Position numbers and translations under genes: made by a program. From Desulfolinea sp050305405 (GTDB lineage Bacteria > Chloroflexota > Anaerolineae > Anaerolineales > Villigracilaceae), in the NCBI GenBank assembly GCA_050305405.1, contig JBNLFG010000007.1, forward strand, positions 1 through 64,000: a stretch of DNA of 64,000 nt, in the 5' to 3' direction. The notes under the pieces are model-generated. The model was not told the origin of the DNA, made no database searches, and saw nothing but the letters and a program-made list of their open reading frames with translations. Positions within the stretch are counted from its first letter, which is position 1; each line of letters starts with the position of its first letter. This document shows positions 32,025 through 40,884 of the stretch, piece after piece.

Positions 32025-33684
32025 AAGAGCCGTTATTTATGCCCGCGTTTCAACGGATATACAACGCGGGAATTATTCCATTCCTACCCAGGTAGCAGCG
32101 TGCCTTCGCTATGCTGAAGAGCGTAATTACACCTTGCACGGAAATCAATATGTTGACCCTGAAACGGGTCAAGATGTCGATCGTGTCGATGGCACAATTC
32201 CCGCCTATGTAGATGATTACACATCCAGAGAATTATCGAGACCCAGCCTTGATGCTGCCCTGGCTTTTTTGGAAGCCTACGGGTTTGATGTTCTCATCGT
32301 CCATGCGATTGATCGTCTGGCTCGCGACCCGTATATTCGCCAGACCCTGGAGCGTGAATTTCAGGCACATGGTGCAAGCGTGGAATATGTGCTCGGTGAT
32401 TATGATGAGACGCCCGAAGGGGAAGTCCGCAAGGATTTGGATGCCACCTTTGCAAAATGGGAGAATGCCAAGCGAACAGAGCGCTGTGTTCGAGGGAAAA
32501 AGCGTAAAGCAAAAAGTGGCAAATTTGTTGCAGGAAAGCCGCCCTATGGATACAGGCTTGATCCGGATTCCCTTGGCGGGCTGGCTGTTGTTCCGGAACA
32601 AGCTGAAATCGTGGAGCGGGTCTTCGACCTATATGTACATCAGCATGAATCTATGCGTGCAATCGTCCAAATGCTCAATGATGAGAGGATTCCTGCATAT
32701 ACAAAGGGTGTGCAATGGGGAAAGACTAGCGTCTCAAGAATGCTGAAAAGAACAGTCTATGTTGGTCATTACTACTTTAATCAATACGACAGTAAAAAGA
32801 AAAAACGAACCCTGAAACCAAAATCTGAATGGATCAAGATTCCTTGCACACCAATCGTCGATCAGGAGACATTTGATTTGGCACAGGACAAGCGAGCCCA
32901 TAACAAGGAAGTGATGCGGATGCAGCCCAAACGTTTCTATCTGTTGAGCGGCATGGTGTTTTGCTCGGAATGTGAACGCCCTTATGCGGCACAAACATCC
33001 ACACCGCAAACAAAACCGGGGCCGGACGGAAGAATACATCGCCCCTATGCTCAGGTAGCCTATCGACATCGAATAAGCAGCGGACATTGTATGAATCGTC
33101 ATGTATCCGCGAATTGGTTGGAAAATGAAGTTTGGTATCGAGTTCTGAACTTGCTGCTATTCCCTGAATCACTCATGGAAGGCTATGAACAAGCCCGCGC
33201 CCAACAAGAAGCAGAGGTTGAAAAGAAAAGAAGATTGGTTGTTACCTTGGAAGAGGCTCTGGTGAAGAACAAGAAAAAGCTTCAGAATTTGAGCATCGCA
33301 TACCTGGACCCGGACATCAATATGTCAAAAGCAGAGTATCTGGAACAAAAAGAGCTGATTGAAACCGAGGAAAGCGACATCCAGGAAAATCTGAGCACTA
33401 TTCACTATGAAATAAAAAATCTACCACGACCGGCAGACATTGAAAACTTGGAGGTGTTTGCAAAGGAAATCGTTGAAGGATTGTTAAATGAAGAAGATGA
33501 AGAAATTTCTCCAGAAAAGAAACGTATGATTTTAGAGATGCTACACATTAAGATTATTCTGTCCCCCGATCGCGACATACGGCTAGATGGCTGGTTTGAT
33601 CCTCCTCCTATTGACTACCGGCTATTGGACCCATCATCAGCACATTATGCCCACCCGCTGATGCAATTTCTAAGGCGCGTTTGA
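32017..33684 (+). CDS. Large serine recombinase B, reading across the element end
   Basis: ATG 32017, inside the end of the first gene; 555 residues. Clearly paralogous to the first: YARVSTDIQRGNYSIPTQ, IVHAIDRLARDPYIRQTLER, zinc ribbon VFCSECERPYA ... GHCMNRH, coiled coil. The stop lies at 33684, in chromosomal comM sequence on the other strand. The last 16-18 residues, from about LDPSSAHYAH on, are therefore host-encoded, and the tail must change when the element excises. The pair may form a heteromeric recombinase, or one may be redundant. Confidence 0.93.
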   Translation: MSKRAVIYARVSTDIQRGNYSIPTQVAACLRYAEERNYTLHGNQYVDPETGQDVDRVDGTIPAYVDDYTSRELSRPSLDAALAFLEAYGFDVLIVHAIDRLARDPYIRQTLEREFQAHGASVEYVLGDYDETPEGEVRKDLDATFAKWENAKRTERCVRGKKRKAKSGKFVAGKPPYGYRLDPDSLGGLAVVPEQAEIVERVFDLYVHQHESMRAIVQMLNDERIPAYTKGVQWGKTSVSRMLKRTVYVGHYYFNQYDSKKKKRTLKPKSEWIKIPCTPIVDQETFDLAQDKRAHNKEVMRMQPKRFYLLSGMVFCSECERPYAAQTSTPQTKPGPDGRIHRPYAQVAYRHRISSGHCMNRHVSANWLENEVWYRVLNLLLFPESLMEGYEQARAQQEAEVEKKRRLVVTLEEALVKNKKKLQNLSIAYLDPDINMSKAEYLEQKELIETEESDIQENLSTIHYEIKNLPRPADIENLEVFAKEIVEGLLNEEDEEISPEKKRMILEMLHIKIILSPDRDIRLDGWFDPPPIDYRLLDPSSAHYAHPLMQFLRRV

Positions 33685-34285
33685 CATGTTCCTGCCCTTT
33701 GATTTCGGAGAAGTCGGTGACGGTGGGACGGGGGAGATTGTCCACAACGGGAGGCGGTTGGGGTGTGATCTGTTCGTCACCGATCAAGTGTTGGTACAGG
33801 GCATATAGCGATTTTACCGGTAGCACGTCGAGGTCAGGGATGAGGGCGGCTTCGGCTGCATCCACAGCAGGAACGAAAATCCGTTTGAATCCATTTGCAC
33901 GCGCGGCGGCAGCCATCGGCAATATCCCCTTGGAGTGCCGGACTGTGCCATCTAGTGAAAGCTCGCCGACGATCATGGCTTCGTCCATGCTGTCGGGCGG
34001 GACGAGCATCTGCATCAGCAAAACGCCGAGCGCGATGGGCAGGTCGTAGGTGGGCCCTTCCTTGCGGACGGCGGCGGGAGCTAAATTGACGATAATTCTT
34101 TTACGGGGGTAAGGGAGGCCGCTGTTTTTGATAGCGGCGTGGACGCGCTCGCGGCTCTCTTTGACGGCAGCATCTGGCAGCCCGACAATGTCAGTGCCCG
34201 GCAGCCCGCGCGTGGTGTCAACTTCGACTTCGACGACGACACCTTCGAGACCCACAACGGCGCAAGAGAAAACACGAGATAACAT
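33608..34285 (-). pseudogene. comM: comM (YifB/Mg chelatase-like) 5' fragment broken by the element
   Basis: The N-terminal half of ComM: MLSRVFSCAVVGLEG, the GLPGTDIVGLPDAAVKESRE region, NLAPAAVRKEG-x-YDLPIALGVL, and the AAA+ start IKGQEHVKRALEIASAGGHN. It should continue with the Walker A GPPGSGKT but reads GPIAGSQ and stops. The true chromosomal part is about 33630-34285; the last codons come from the element. ComM is a helicase acting in natural transformation; here it is inactivated unless the element leaves. Confidence 0.92.
33620..33636. other. Attachment site junction (element/chromosome)
   Basis: On the minus strand, GGTCC (the Gly-Pro codons of the Walker A motif) is the last part of comM before the frame diverges (GGTCCAATAGCC). 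The serine recombinase crossover should be a dinucleotide within this stretch. The exact base cannot be fixed without the other junction. Confidence 0.65.
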
Positions 34286-34340
34286 GGTTTGAGTTTAGGT
34301 TAATTTTAGTTGGAAGTCAATTGAAAACACCCCTTTAAAT

Positions 34341-34374
34341 GAACAAACCCGCGAAAAAAATCGCGGGATCGTTC
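34341..34374. terminator. Hairpin between the sugar dehydrogenase and comM
   Basis: CCCGCGA/TCGCGGG stem around an A-run, extended by GAAC/GTTC outside. It can act for the leftward dehydrogenase gene ending at 34559. The T-tract lies in the loop and after the stem, not perfectly placed. Confidence 0.45.
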
Positions 34375-34558
34375 AAACCAACTCAAAAGGAGAAAAATAT
34401 TTCTAAAACCAGATGTATTTTAGGAAAGGTCAGACAACCTGGCTAGTGACAGGCATCACATGCTGGCATGACAAAAGGCTTTGCTATCGAGAAAACCCGA
34501 AAGGCTTTTATATTTATGCAATTGACAACAAGTCTTTTTTTTAAAACCTTATTGCCAA

Positions 34559-35818
34559 TTAACGTTGAGCTAAGCGATAAATAGCGTTGGTATTGTAGTC
34601 GGCGTAGTAGAGCGTGCCATCTTCGCCTGCCCCAAAGCTCGAAAGCATCGCGCCGGTAAAGAAAAGTGATTGTGATTGCCACACCCCATCCACTTGCAAC
34701 AAACCCCAAATCTGCCCGCTGCAAAAATCGCCGTAAAGGTAAATACCCTGCCATTCGGGCAACGCTGCGCCGCGATAAACCTGTCCGCCCGTTACCGAGC
34801 AGCCATCATCATGGTTGTATTCTGCCACGGGTGCGATCACTCCGACAGATTCAGGTGGTTCGAGTACGAAAACATGCGTGCCTTCCATAAAGTTCCAGCC
34901 GAAGTTCGCGCCGCCTGGCGAGCCCGCAGGCAAAAAGTCGATCTCTTCCCACTCGTCCTGCCCAACGTCGGCGATATACAGGTCGCCGGTCAGTGAATCG
35001 AAGCTGAAGCGCCACGGGTTGCGCAAGCCATAGGCCCAAATTTCAGGCAAGCCTTCGCCCTTCAAAAAGGGATTGTCGGCAGGCACCACATAAGTCTCGC
35101 CGCCATCTACATCGATGCGCAGAATGCTGCCGAGATGCGTTTGCAGATTTTGCCCATTTCCTTTGGGATCATCGGCCGAGCCACCGTCGCCAAGCCCGAT
35201 ATACAGGAAGCCGTCGGGACCAAAGGCGACGCCGCCACCGTTATGATTGCCATAAGGCTGGGCGATGTGGAGCAGCACCGCTTCGCTCTTGGGGTCGGCT
35301 TGGTTGGCGTTCCCCGAGACTTGGTAGCGGGCGACGACCGTATTCCCGTTAACATCGGTATAGTTAATGAAGAAGGTGCCGTTTTCCCTATAGCCGGGAT
35401 GGAAGGCCAGCCCGAGTAGTCCCTGCTCCGAGCCGCTGGTGCGCACCTTTTTGCTGATGTCGAGAAAAGGCTCGTTGAGCACCAAGTCGTTCTCGATGAT
35501 GCGGATCCTCCCGCCGCGCTCAACCACGAAGAGACGATTTGAGCCATCACCGGCATGTTGGATATCGAGCGGTTGTTGGAAGCCGCGTACGGTCAGCATC
35601 CACAGGTAGTTGGCGGGATTGGGGAAGCTGCTCACCGATGTGGGAGCAGCTTCTGCTGAGGGGGCAACATCCGTTTCGGGTGCAGGGGAAGCGGAATCCG
35701 CTTGGGACGGGGCAGCTGTTGCAATAATGGGAGCAGGCGGCGGGGTTGGTTCGGGTGCGCCATTGCAGGCTGCCAAAATGAATGCGACGGATAATCCCAA
35801 GAGCAGTCTCTTCATCAT
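34559..35818 (-). CDS. PQQ-dependent sugar dehydrogenase-like (GSDH) lipoprotein
   Basis: 419 residues with a lipoprotein signal (FILAACNG, Cys about residue 19), a Pro/Ala/Thr linker, then a six-bladed propeller of the glucose/sorbosone dehydrogenase family: GLLGLAFHPGYRENGTFFIN, PYGNHNGGGVAFGPDGFLYI and GLRNPWRFSFD. Secreted; oxidises sugars with PQQ, or in this large family acts on unknown substrates. HNGGG with GYR and NPWRFSFD are the usual cofactor-side residues. Confidence 0.85.
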   Translation of the reverse strand: MMKRLLLGLSVAFILAACNGAPEPTPPPAPIIATAAPSQADSASPAPETDVAPSAEAAPTSVSSFPNPANYLWMLTVRGFQQPLDIQHAGDGSNRLFVVERGGRIRIIENDLVLNEPFLDISKKVRTSGSEQGLLGLAFHPGYRENGTFFINYTDVNGNTVVARYQVSGNANQADPKSEAVLLHIAQPYGNHNGGGVAFGPDGFLYIGLGDGGSADDPKGNGQNLQTHLGSILRIDVDGGETYVVPADNPFLKGEGLPEIWAYGLRNPWRFSFDSLTGDLYIADVGQDEWEEIDFLPAGSPGGANFGWNFMEGTHVFVLEPPESVGVIAPVAEYNHDDGCSVTGGQVYRGAALPEWQGIYLYGDFCSGQIWGLLQVDGVWQSQSLFFTGAMLSSFGAGEDGTLYYADYNTNAIYRLAQR

Positions 35819-35824
35819 CCCTCC

Positions 35825-36184
35825 TTAATCGATTTCGCTTACTTCTCCATCCACAATATCGCCATCCGCGGTGGGAGTGATGCGTCCCTGTATCTGCGCG
35901 AGATGTTCTTCGACGACATGTGGGGGGCAAAGCTCGACGAAGAGCGTGAAGCCGAACCACATCACGGCAACGTCATCCGCTGCACCGATGACGGTCATCA
36001 GCCCGCCGGGAATGAAATCGATCGGCATGATGAGGTATGCGAGCGAGCCGAGCGGCAGTAACTTGACGAGGCCGCTAACGCGCGAATCGTTCATTAAGCG
36101 CATGATGAGCCTGCCGCGCATGAGCAGGTCTTTGATGATATTGCCTTCAGTCGCAATTTTTTTGCTGTTGTAGTCTTCTGGCAT
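35825..36184 (-). CDS. YkvA-like DUF1232 membrane protein
   Basis: 119 residues. The DUF1232 core is LGSLAYLIMPIDFIPGG followed by IGAADDVAVMWFGF, i.e. a helix, the PxDxxP-G turn and a second helix. Function of the family is unknown. Six bases from the sugar dehydrogenase start, thus probably co-transcribed with it. Confidence 0.75.
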   Translation of the reverse strand: MPEDYNSKKIATEGNIIKDLLMRGRLIMRLMNDSRVSGLVKLLPLGSLAYLIMPIDFIPGGLMTVIGAADDVAVMWFGFTLFVELCPPHVVEEHLAQIQGRITPTADGDIVDGEVSEID

Positions 36185-36437
36185 GAGTTTCTCCTGATAT
36201 GTACTTGAATAGGTTGATTATAACTGGCTTGTGTCTTTCGCTGCCAAGTCCACAAAGAAAATGGCATCACGATCTTTTTTCAGCTTTTCGCGTAACGCCG
36301 TGAATTTCATGGTTCTGCGGTGATTTTTTTGGGGCAGCTTAATCTACGAAAAAAGACTTGCTGAGTTTTGCAACTTTTTTAAACTTTGCTCATCTAAAGA
36401 AACGATGTAAATCAGACAATATTTAGGAGTATTTCTC

Positions 36438-36842
36438 ATGGAAATGATTATTGATTTTCCCGGTGGCGCGCGTGTAGACGCCCACTTTGGTCCTTATACC
36501 GTAAACACCGACCAGCCCCCTATGGGTGGCGGCGAGGGTTCTGCCCCAACGCCCTTCGCGGTCTTCCTTTCTTCGCTTGGCACCTGCGCAGGGATTTACG
36601 TGCTCGGTTTCTGCCGCCAGCGTGGACTCTCGACTGAGGGTATTCGCATTATCCAGCGCATGTACAGTAACCCAATGACCGGCTTGGTTGGTAAATTCGA
36701 GTTGGAAATTCAGGTTCCGCCGAGTTTCCCCGAAAAATATCGCCCGGCATTGATCCGTTCTGCAGATCAATGTGCCGTGAAGAAACATTTCGAGCATCCG
36801 CCCGCATTTGAAATCACGACCAAAGAAGTAGAAATCGCGTAA
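36438..36842 (+). CDS. OsmC-family protein
   Basis: 134 residues. TPFAVFLSSLGTCAGIYVLG has the first Cys and the helix of the OsmC fold; the second part (SADQCAVKKHFEHPP) has the second Cys. Together they form a peroxidase-type pair seen in OsmC/YhfA proteins. Followed by a strong terminator. Confidence 0.8.
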   Translation: MEMIIDFPGGARVDAHFGPYTVNTDQPPMGGGEGSAPTPFAVFLSSLGTCAGIYVLGFCRQRGLSTEGIRIIQRMYSNPMTGLVGKFELEIQVPPSFPEKYRPALIRSADQCAVKKHFEHPPAFEITTKEVEIA

Positions 36843-36849
36843 TTTTGCA

Positions 36850-36884
36850 GTAAGGGCGACCAGCCAGTCGCCCTTACTCTTTTA
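36850..36884 (+). terminator. Terminator of the first OsmC gene
   Basis: GTAAGGGCGAC/GTCGCCCTTAC, 11-bp perfect stem with 6-base loop, followed by TCTTTT. Confidence 0.85.
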
Positions 36885-36902
36885 GAGGGGTAGAATAAGT
36901 GC

Positions 36903-37370
36903 ATGCCGTATATCGTAGATGGACACAACTTGATTCCTCACGTAGGTTTACGTCTGAACGCTGTTGATGATGAGATGGCGCTTGTCGAGATGTTGCGCGA
37001 GTTTTGCCGCGTCAAAAGGGCGCGTGTTGATGTCTATTTCGATGGCGCGCCGCCCGGTGAAGATCGCACGCGCAAATTCGGCTACGTAACTGCACATTTT
37101 GTCCGCAAGGGGCGTACGGCAGATGATGCCATTTTGGCGCGTTTGCGCAAGATGGGCAAATCCGCTAAAAACTGGATCGTCGTTTCATCCGACCGTGAAG
37201 TGCAAAGTAGCGCGCGGTCGGCACAAGCAAAGCGGATTTCCTCTGCTGACTTTGCCCGCGAAGTTCAGGATGCCAAGTTTGCTGTCTTTGAAAATCCTGA
37301 CGAAGAGCGCACCCTTTCCAAAGGGGAAGTGGATCAATGGCTCAAGCTCTTTGAAGGGGAAGAAGAGTAA
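36903..37370 (+). CDS. NYN-domain (YacP-like) putative RNase
   Basis: 155 residues: YIVDGHNLIPH (first Asp), VDVYFDGAPPG, TADDAILARLRKM and IVVSSDREVQ supply the acidic residues of the NYN/PIN-like nuclease fold. YacP/Rae1-type proteins cut mRNA on ribosomes. A TAGAAT box 6 bases before the ATG hints at a leaderless gene. Confidence 0.75.
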   Translation: MPYIVDGHNLIPHVGLRLNAVDDEMALVEMLREFCRVKRARVDVYFDGAPPGEDRTRKFGYVTAHFVRKGRTADDAILARLRKMGKSAKNWIVVSSDREVQSSARSAQAKRISSADFAREVQDAKFAVFENPDEERTLSKGEVDQWLKLFEGEEE

Positions 37371-37413
37371 ATAACTCTTATTTTATTTTAATGAAATCAG
37401 GACAAATATAGTG

Positions 37414-37560
37414 TATATTGTCTCTAATGACACTTACGTCCCCTTTTACTGGTATCAAGTAAGTGTTAACCACCCATAGCATGTCCCCCCCATGCTAATA
37501 AAATGGTGGTGTCCCTCCCCCAAAGATCGCCAAGTGTAAAAACTTGGCGATCCCTTTTTA
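37414..37560 (+). ncRNA. Candidate small RNA with C-rich loop and terminator
   Basis: The gap 37371-37627 holds TATATT (37414), a perfect 7-bp hairpin at 37477-37497 with loop TCCCCCC, a single-stranded GTCCCTCCCCC stretch, and an 11-bp terminator stem (37525-37552) with a T5 run. No reading frame fits. The next gene has its own AAGGAG site 65 bases further on. C-rich unpaired motifs are the known way several Gram-positive sRNAs contact Shine-Dalgarno sequences. Confidence 0.5.
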
Positions 37561-37627
37561 ACCCCAAAACACTAAATCAAAACCTGGCCATTCCCTGTAT
37601 AATAATGGGCATTCAAGGAGAAATTTT

Positions 37628-38683
37628 ATGGTCAAAAAATCCAGTGGATTTATTCAGCTTGAATGGGAATGTCCCCAATGCAATAGTCGCAACCCGGGCC
37701 CCGCAGGCAGTTGCGAGAGTTGCGGTGCCCCTCAGCCTGAGAACGTCGAGTTTGTGGCGCCAGCCGAGCGTAAATTTGTGCAGGATGAAAAAGCCCTTAA
37801 GCACGCCAAGGCAGGCGCTGATATTATGTGCGGCTTCTGCGACACGCGCAATCCTGCCACCGCCGAGACCTGCTCTCAATGCGGCGCGGATTTAGGTGAA
37901 GGCGAACAGCGCAAAGCGGGCGGTGAAGTCCGTCAGCGGGAGGCGGTAAAAAGTATCCAGTGCCCGAACTGCGAGGCGGAGAATCCGGAAACGAACCAAA
38001 ACTGTCTGGGATGTGGCGCTCCTTTAGCGGGAGCAAGCCTAAAATCCGCGCCTGTACCGCTCAAGGGGATGAACATCCCCGGCTCCGCATCCGTAAAAGA
38101 TAAGGCGAAACGCCCCTGGATTATTGGCGTGATCCTGTTCCTGATTCTATGCTGTATTGGAGGCTTGATCTTCTTCGTCCTCAGCCCGAGCGAGAGTGTG
38201 GCTGCTACCGTTAGCGACGTGCGCTGGGAAACGAGTGTGCGTGTGCAAGAAGAGCACGAAGTGCGTCATAACGATGAGCGCGGCAACCCGCCCTCGGATG
38301 CCTACGACGTCTCCTGCCATACCGAAAGCGAAGAAGTTTGCACCGAGCGGACAGTAGATCAAGGCAATGGTTATGCTGAAGTGGTGCAGGACTGCCACAC
38401 GGAAAGCGATGAATATTGCTCTTATAGCGTGATGGAATGGCAAACGGTCGAGACTCTGACGCTGGACGGCGGCGATTATGATCCACGCTATGCGCAGCCT
38501 TCGTTGAGCAGCGATCAACGTCTTGGCGATGAAAATGTCGACTACACTGTCTTTTTTGACACTGAAAAAGGAATGCTCGATTACAGCCCTGGCGATTTGG
38601 ATGAGTACCGCCAATATCAACTCGGCAGCAGTTGGACATTGAATCTGAACCGATTGGGTGGTATTGTTTCGGTCGAACGTTAA
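37628..38683 (+). CDS. Triple zinc-ribbon membrane protein
   Basis: 351 residues. Three C-x2-C...C-x2-C units of RanBP2-like type: CPQCNSRNPG-x-CESCG (about 17-34), CGFCDTRNPAT-x-CSQCG (about 74-91), and CPNCEAENPE-x-CLGCG (about 117-134). One membrane helix (about 161-183) and an external domain with two CHTESxExC-like cysteine motifs. Likely a sensor or scaffold; I do not know a function. Confidence 0.6.
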   Translation: MVKKSSGFIQLEWECPQCNSRNPGPAGSCESCGAPQPENVEFVAPAERKFVQDEKALKHAKAGADIMCGFCDTRNPATAETCSQCGADLGEGEQRKAGGEVRQREAVKSIQCPNCEAENPETNQNCLGCGAPLAGASLKSAPVPLKGMNIPGSASVKDKAKRPWIIGVILFLILCCIGGLIFFVLSPSESVAATVSDVRWETSVRVQEEHEVRHNDERGNPPSDAYDVSCHTESEEVCTERTVDQGNGYAEVVQDCHTESDEYCSYSVMEWQTVETLTLDGGDYDPRYAQPSLSSDQRLGDENVDYTVFFDTEKGMLDYSPGDLDEYRQYQLGSSWTLNLNRLGGIVSVER

Positions 38684-38704
38684 AGAAGAACTAACTATTC
38701 GAGA

Positions 38705-38742
38705 CGACCGTCACTTTAGCTATCAAGGTGGCGGTCTTTTTT
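38705..38742 (+). terminator. Terminator between zinc-ribbon and LysE-type genes
   Basis: GACCGTCACTT pairs imperfectly with AAGGTGGCGGTC, followed by a T7 run. Confidence 0.65.
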
Positions 38743-38753
38743 TAGGAGAAAAT

Positions 38754-39371
38754 ATGGATATTCCCTTCTTTTTGAAAGGCATCATCATCGGCTTTTCGAT
38801 TGCCGCTCCCGTTGGGCCGATTGGTGTGCTCTGTATTCGCCGCACCCTTGCCGAAGGCCGGTTGGCGGGGTTGGTCTCAGGGTTGGGCGCGGCAACGGCC
38901 GATCTGCTCTACGGTTGTGTGGCTGCCTTCGGGCTGACTTTCATATCACAATTTCTGATCGACCAGGAGATGTGGTTACGTTTGATCGGCGGTCTCTTCT
39001 TACTTTATCTCGGTATCAAAACCTTTCTCGCAAAAGACGATGGAGAAGAGATTGAGCAGAAAAAAGGCAGCCTCTTGGGCGCGTATTTCTCAACCTTTAT
39101 CCTGACTCTAACCAATCCGCTGACGATCCTTTCGTTCGCCGCGATCTTTGCAGGATTGGGGATTGTCAACACAGGCGGCGATTATCTCTCTGCGTTGATC
39201 TTGGTTGCGGGCGTTTTTAGCGGCTCGACAGCTTGGTGGTTTTTACTCAGCGCTGGCGCGAGTTTTTTTCAAAAAAAGATCGATGCACAAGGTTTGGCAT
39301 GGATCAACAGAATATCGGGCAGCATCATCGTGGTCTTTGGTTTAGTCGCTATAGGCGGGCTGTTTTTCTAA
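38754..39371 (+). CDS. LysE/RhtB-family amino-acid exporter
   Basis: ATG 38754 after AGGAG; 205 residues. Six helices; the LysE signature GFSIAAPVGPIGVLCIRRTL in the first loop, and LTLTNPLTILSFAAIF in the middle. Exports amino acids or related metabolites. Confidence 0.85.
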   Translation: MDIPFFLKGIIIGFSIAAPVGPIGVLCIRRTLAEGRLAGLVSGLGAATADLLYGCVAAFGLTFISQFLIDQEMWLRLIGGLFLLYLGIKTFLAKDDGEEIEQKKGSLLGAYFSTFILTLTNPLTILSFAAIFAGLGIVNTGGDYLSALILVAGVFSGSTAWWFLLSAGASFFQKKIDAQGLAWINRISGSIIVVFGLVAIGGLFF

Positions 39372-39493
39372 GCGAATTTCATTAGCGTTTTGTTTGAATA
39401 CACTCAAATTTGGACTTTTACGGGGCGATTTGTGATATAATTTTTATTAACTAATTCACAAATATTATTTGGGAAATCAAGGAGAAAATAAAA

Positions 39494-39916
39494 ATGAAAC
39501 GTAATGCATCAGCAGTATGGAACGGCGGTTTGCGCGACGGCAACGGGAAAATGTCCAGTGGTAGTGGCGTGCTCGCTGATACCCAATATTCCTTCAGCAC
39601 CCGCTTTGAAAACGGGATTGGTACCAACCCCGAAGAGTTGATCGCCGCGGCTCATGCTGGCTGCTTCTCAATGGCACTCTCTGCCGAACTCGAGAAAGCG
39701 GGGCTTACGCCCGAATCGGTTAGCACCAACTCGAGCCTGACCTTTGAAAAAACCGATGCTGGTTTTACCATCACCACCATCCATCTGGATGTCATCGCCA
39801 ACGTCCCCGGCGCAGATGCCGAAACTTTCGCTAAGATTGCCGAAGGCGCCAAAGGCGGCTGCCCCGTCTCGCGTGTATTAAACGCCGAAATCACGATGGA
39901 TGCAAAGTTAGCCTAA
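39494..39916 (+). CDS. OsmC/Ohr-type peroxiredoxin-like protein
   Basis: 140 residues: NPEELIAAAHAGCFSMALSA with the first Cys and GGCPVSRVLNAEI with the second Cys near the end. Typical OsmC organic hydroperoxide resistance fold; acts in the cytosol. Terminator 20 bases after the stop. Confidence 0.88.
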   Translation: MKRNASAVWNGGLRDGNGKMSSGSGVLADTQYSFSTRFENGIGTNPEELIAAAHAGCFSMALSAELEKAGLTPESVSTNSSLTFEKTDAGFTITTIHLDVIANVPGADAETFAKIAEGAKGGCPVSRVLNAEITMDAKLA

Positions 39917-39935
39917 GCTGTCTTGAGACGAATCA

Positions 39936-39966
39936 AAAGAGCCTTCGTTGCGAAGGCTCTTTGTGT
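39936..39966 (+). terminator. Terminator after the OsmC gene
   Basis: AAAGAGCCTTCG/CGAAGGCTCTTT, 12-bp stem with 3-base loop; functions in both directions (T-tract on plus, A-tract on the other side). Confidence 0.85.
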
Positions 39967-39983
39967 TTAAGTTAGATCTTTTC

Positions 39984-40721
39984 TTAATGACCGTTGGGGT
40001 TTTTCTCAAATATCCTGTCGATGGCATTCCGCGTACCCGCCAACACGCCGATGTGGATTAACATAAAAATACTAATGCCTGTCATCCCGAGGAAAAATAT
40101 AATATCGTAGATCAGCTTTTCGTAGAGAACGGCATCCATAAACACATAGTGAACAACGATTAGATACAAATGTCCCAAGTTGAAGAGCAGCAATGGAACC
40201 GAGAAGGGGCGTAAGCTGTGATTTTCGATCAACAAATGGAATCCGAGCAAAGCTGCAAAAGCTGCGCCCATGACAACCACATATTTAACGAAGTTAGGAA
40301 ACTTATAAGCCTGCCAGAAAAGCCTCTGCAAGATCACTGCATATAAGACTAAAATTCCAGCTAATGTACCCCAAGCGTATAAATTCATCACATACGGCAA
40401 GACGAGATTATTAAACAGGCGAATCCCTGCCAGGGCAACAATCCAGCCAACAAGGTATGAGAGAGCAACCACGATCAAAATCGGGAAGAGATTGTCCATG
40501 ACTCTTGTAACTTTGAAGCCAATCACAGCAGCAGCAACAAAAGCCCCACTCAACATGGCAACACCTAAAATGATCGAGCTGATTAGCAACATCACGATTC
40601 GCAAGATGCCATCTTCAACCCCGCCATTTTGCCCGTTTCCATTCGTAGGTGTGGGAACAGGCTCCGGTTGATGGTATTGCGGATGAAAAGCAGGTTGTTG
40701 TTTGGTTTCTTTGTTATCCAT
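39984..40721 (-). CDS. Multi-helix membrane protein of unknown function
   Basis: 245 residues: a Pro/Asn/Gln-rich cytoplasmic start (about 1-36), then seven or so membrane helices in pairs. No family recognised. Isolated gene between two convergent/divergent neighbours. Confidence 0.5.
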   Translation of the reverse strand: MDNKETKQQPAFHPQYHQPEPVPTPTNGNGQNGGVEDGILRIVMLLISSIILGVAMLSGAFVAAAVIGFKVTRVMDNLFPILIVVALSYLVGWIVALAGIRLFNNLVLPYVMNLYAWGTLAGILVLYAVILQRLFWQAYKFPNFVKYVVVMGAAFAALLGFHLLIENHSLRPFSVPLLLFNLGHLYLIVVHYVFMDAVLYEKLIYDIIFFLGMTGISIFMLIHIGVLAGTRNAIDRIFEKNPNGH

Positions 40722-40884
40722 AAAGTCACCCAGTTTTGAAAGATGGGCTGTATTTTATCACTTTTTGGTACTGCGGTACTCTCATGCTAGGGTAAGCGTG
40801 GGGCAAACGCATCCGAATCGTCTTCTAAAGCCCCATTTTCATGCGATAATATCCCCTAACCAACTACGCAAGGAGAGAACTTTT

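Larger units (their letters stand above)
1..33630. mobile_element. Right-hand part of an integrative conjugative element inserted in comM
   Basis: The stretch joins two large serine recombinases at one end, a ParA/replication block, Tad pilus and type IV secretion-like genes, and cargo (short Argonaute, AbiE, arsenic resistance). It ends inside comM, whose reading frame is broken at the Walker A motif near 33630. The left end is outside the window, so the full size and the second comM fragment cannot be seen. A relaxase, VirB4/TadA ATPase and coupling protein are not present here and are presumed to lie to the left. A plasmid-like phase is suggested by the partition and replication genes. The class (ICE versus integrated plasmid) is an inference. 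Confidence 0.75.

Noticed and set aside
33600..33700. tRNA gene as integration site
   Set aside because: No cloverleaf or T-arm sequence is present; the broken gene is clearly comM.
33608..34285. Functional short ComM
   Set aside because: The protein ends at the Walker A motif and its last residues come from the element.
36219..36437. Possible gene in the gap between DUF1232 and OsmC genes
   Set aside because: No frame with a ribosome site or convincing protein; only AT-rich promoter-like sequence is seen.
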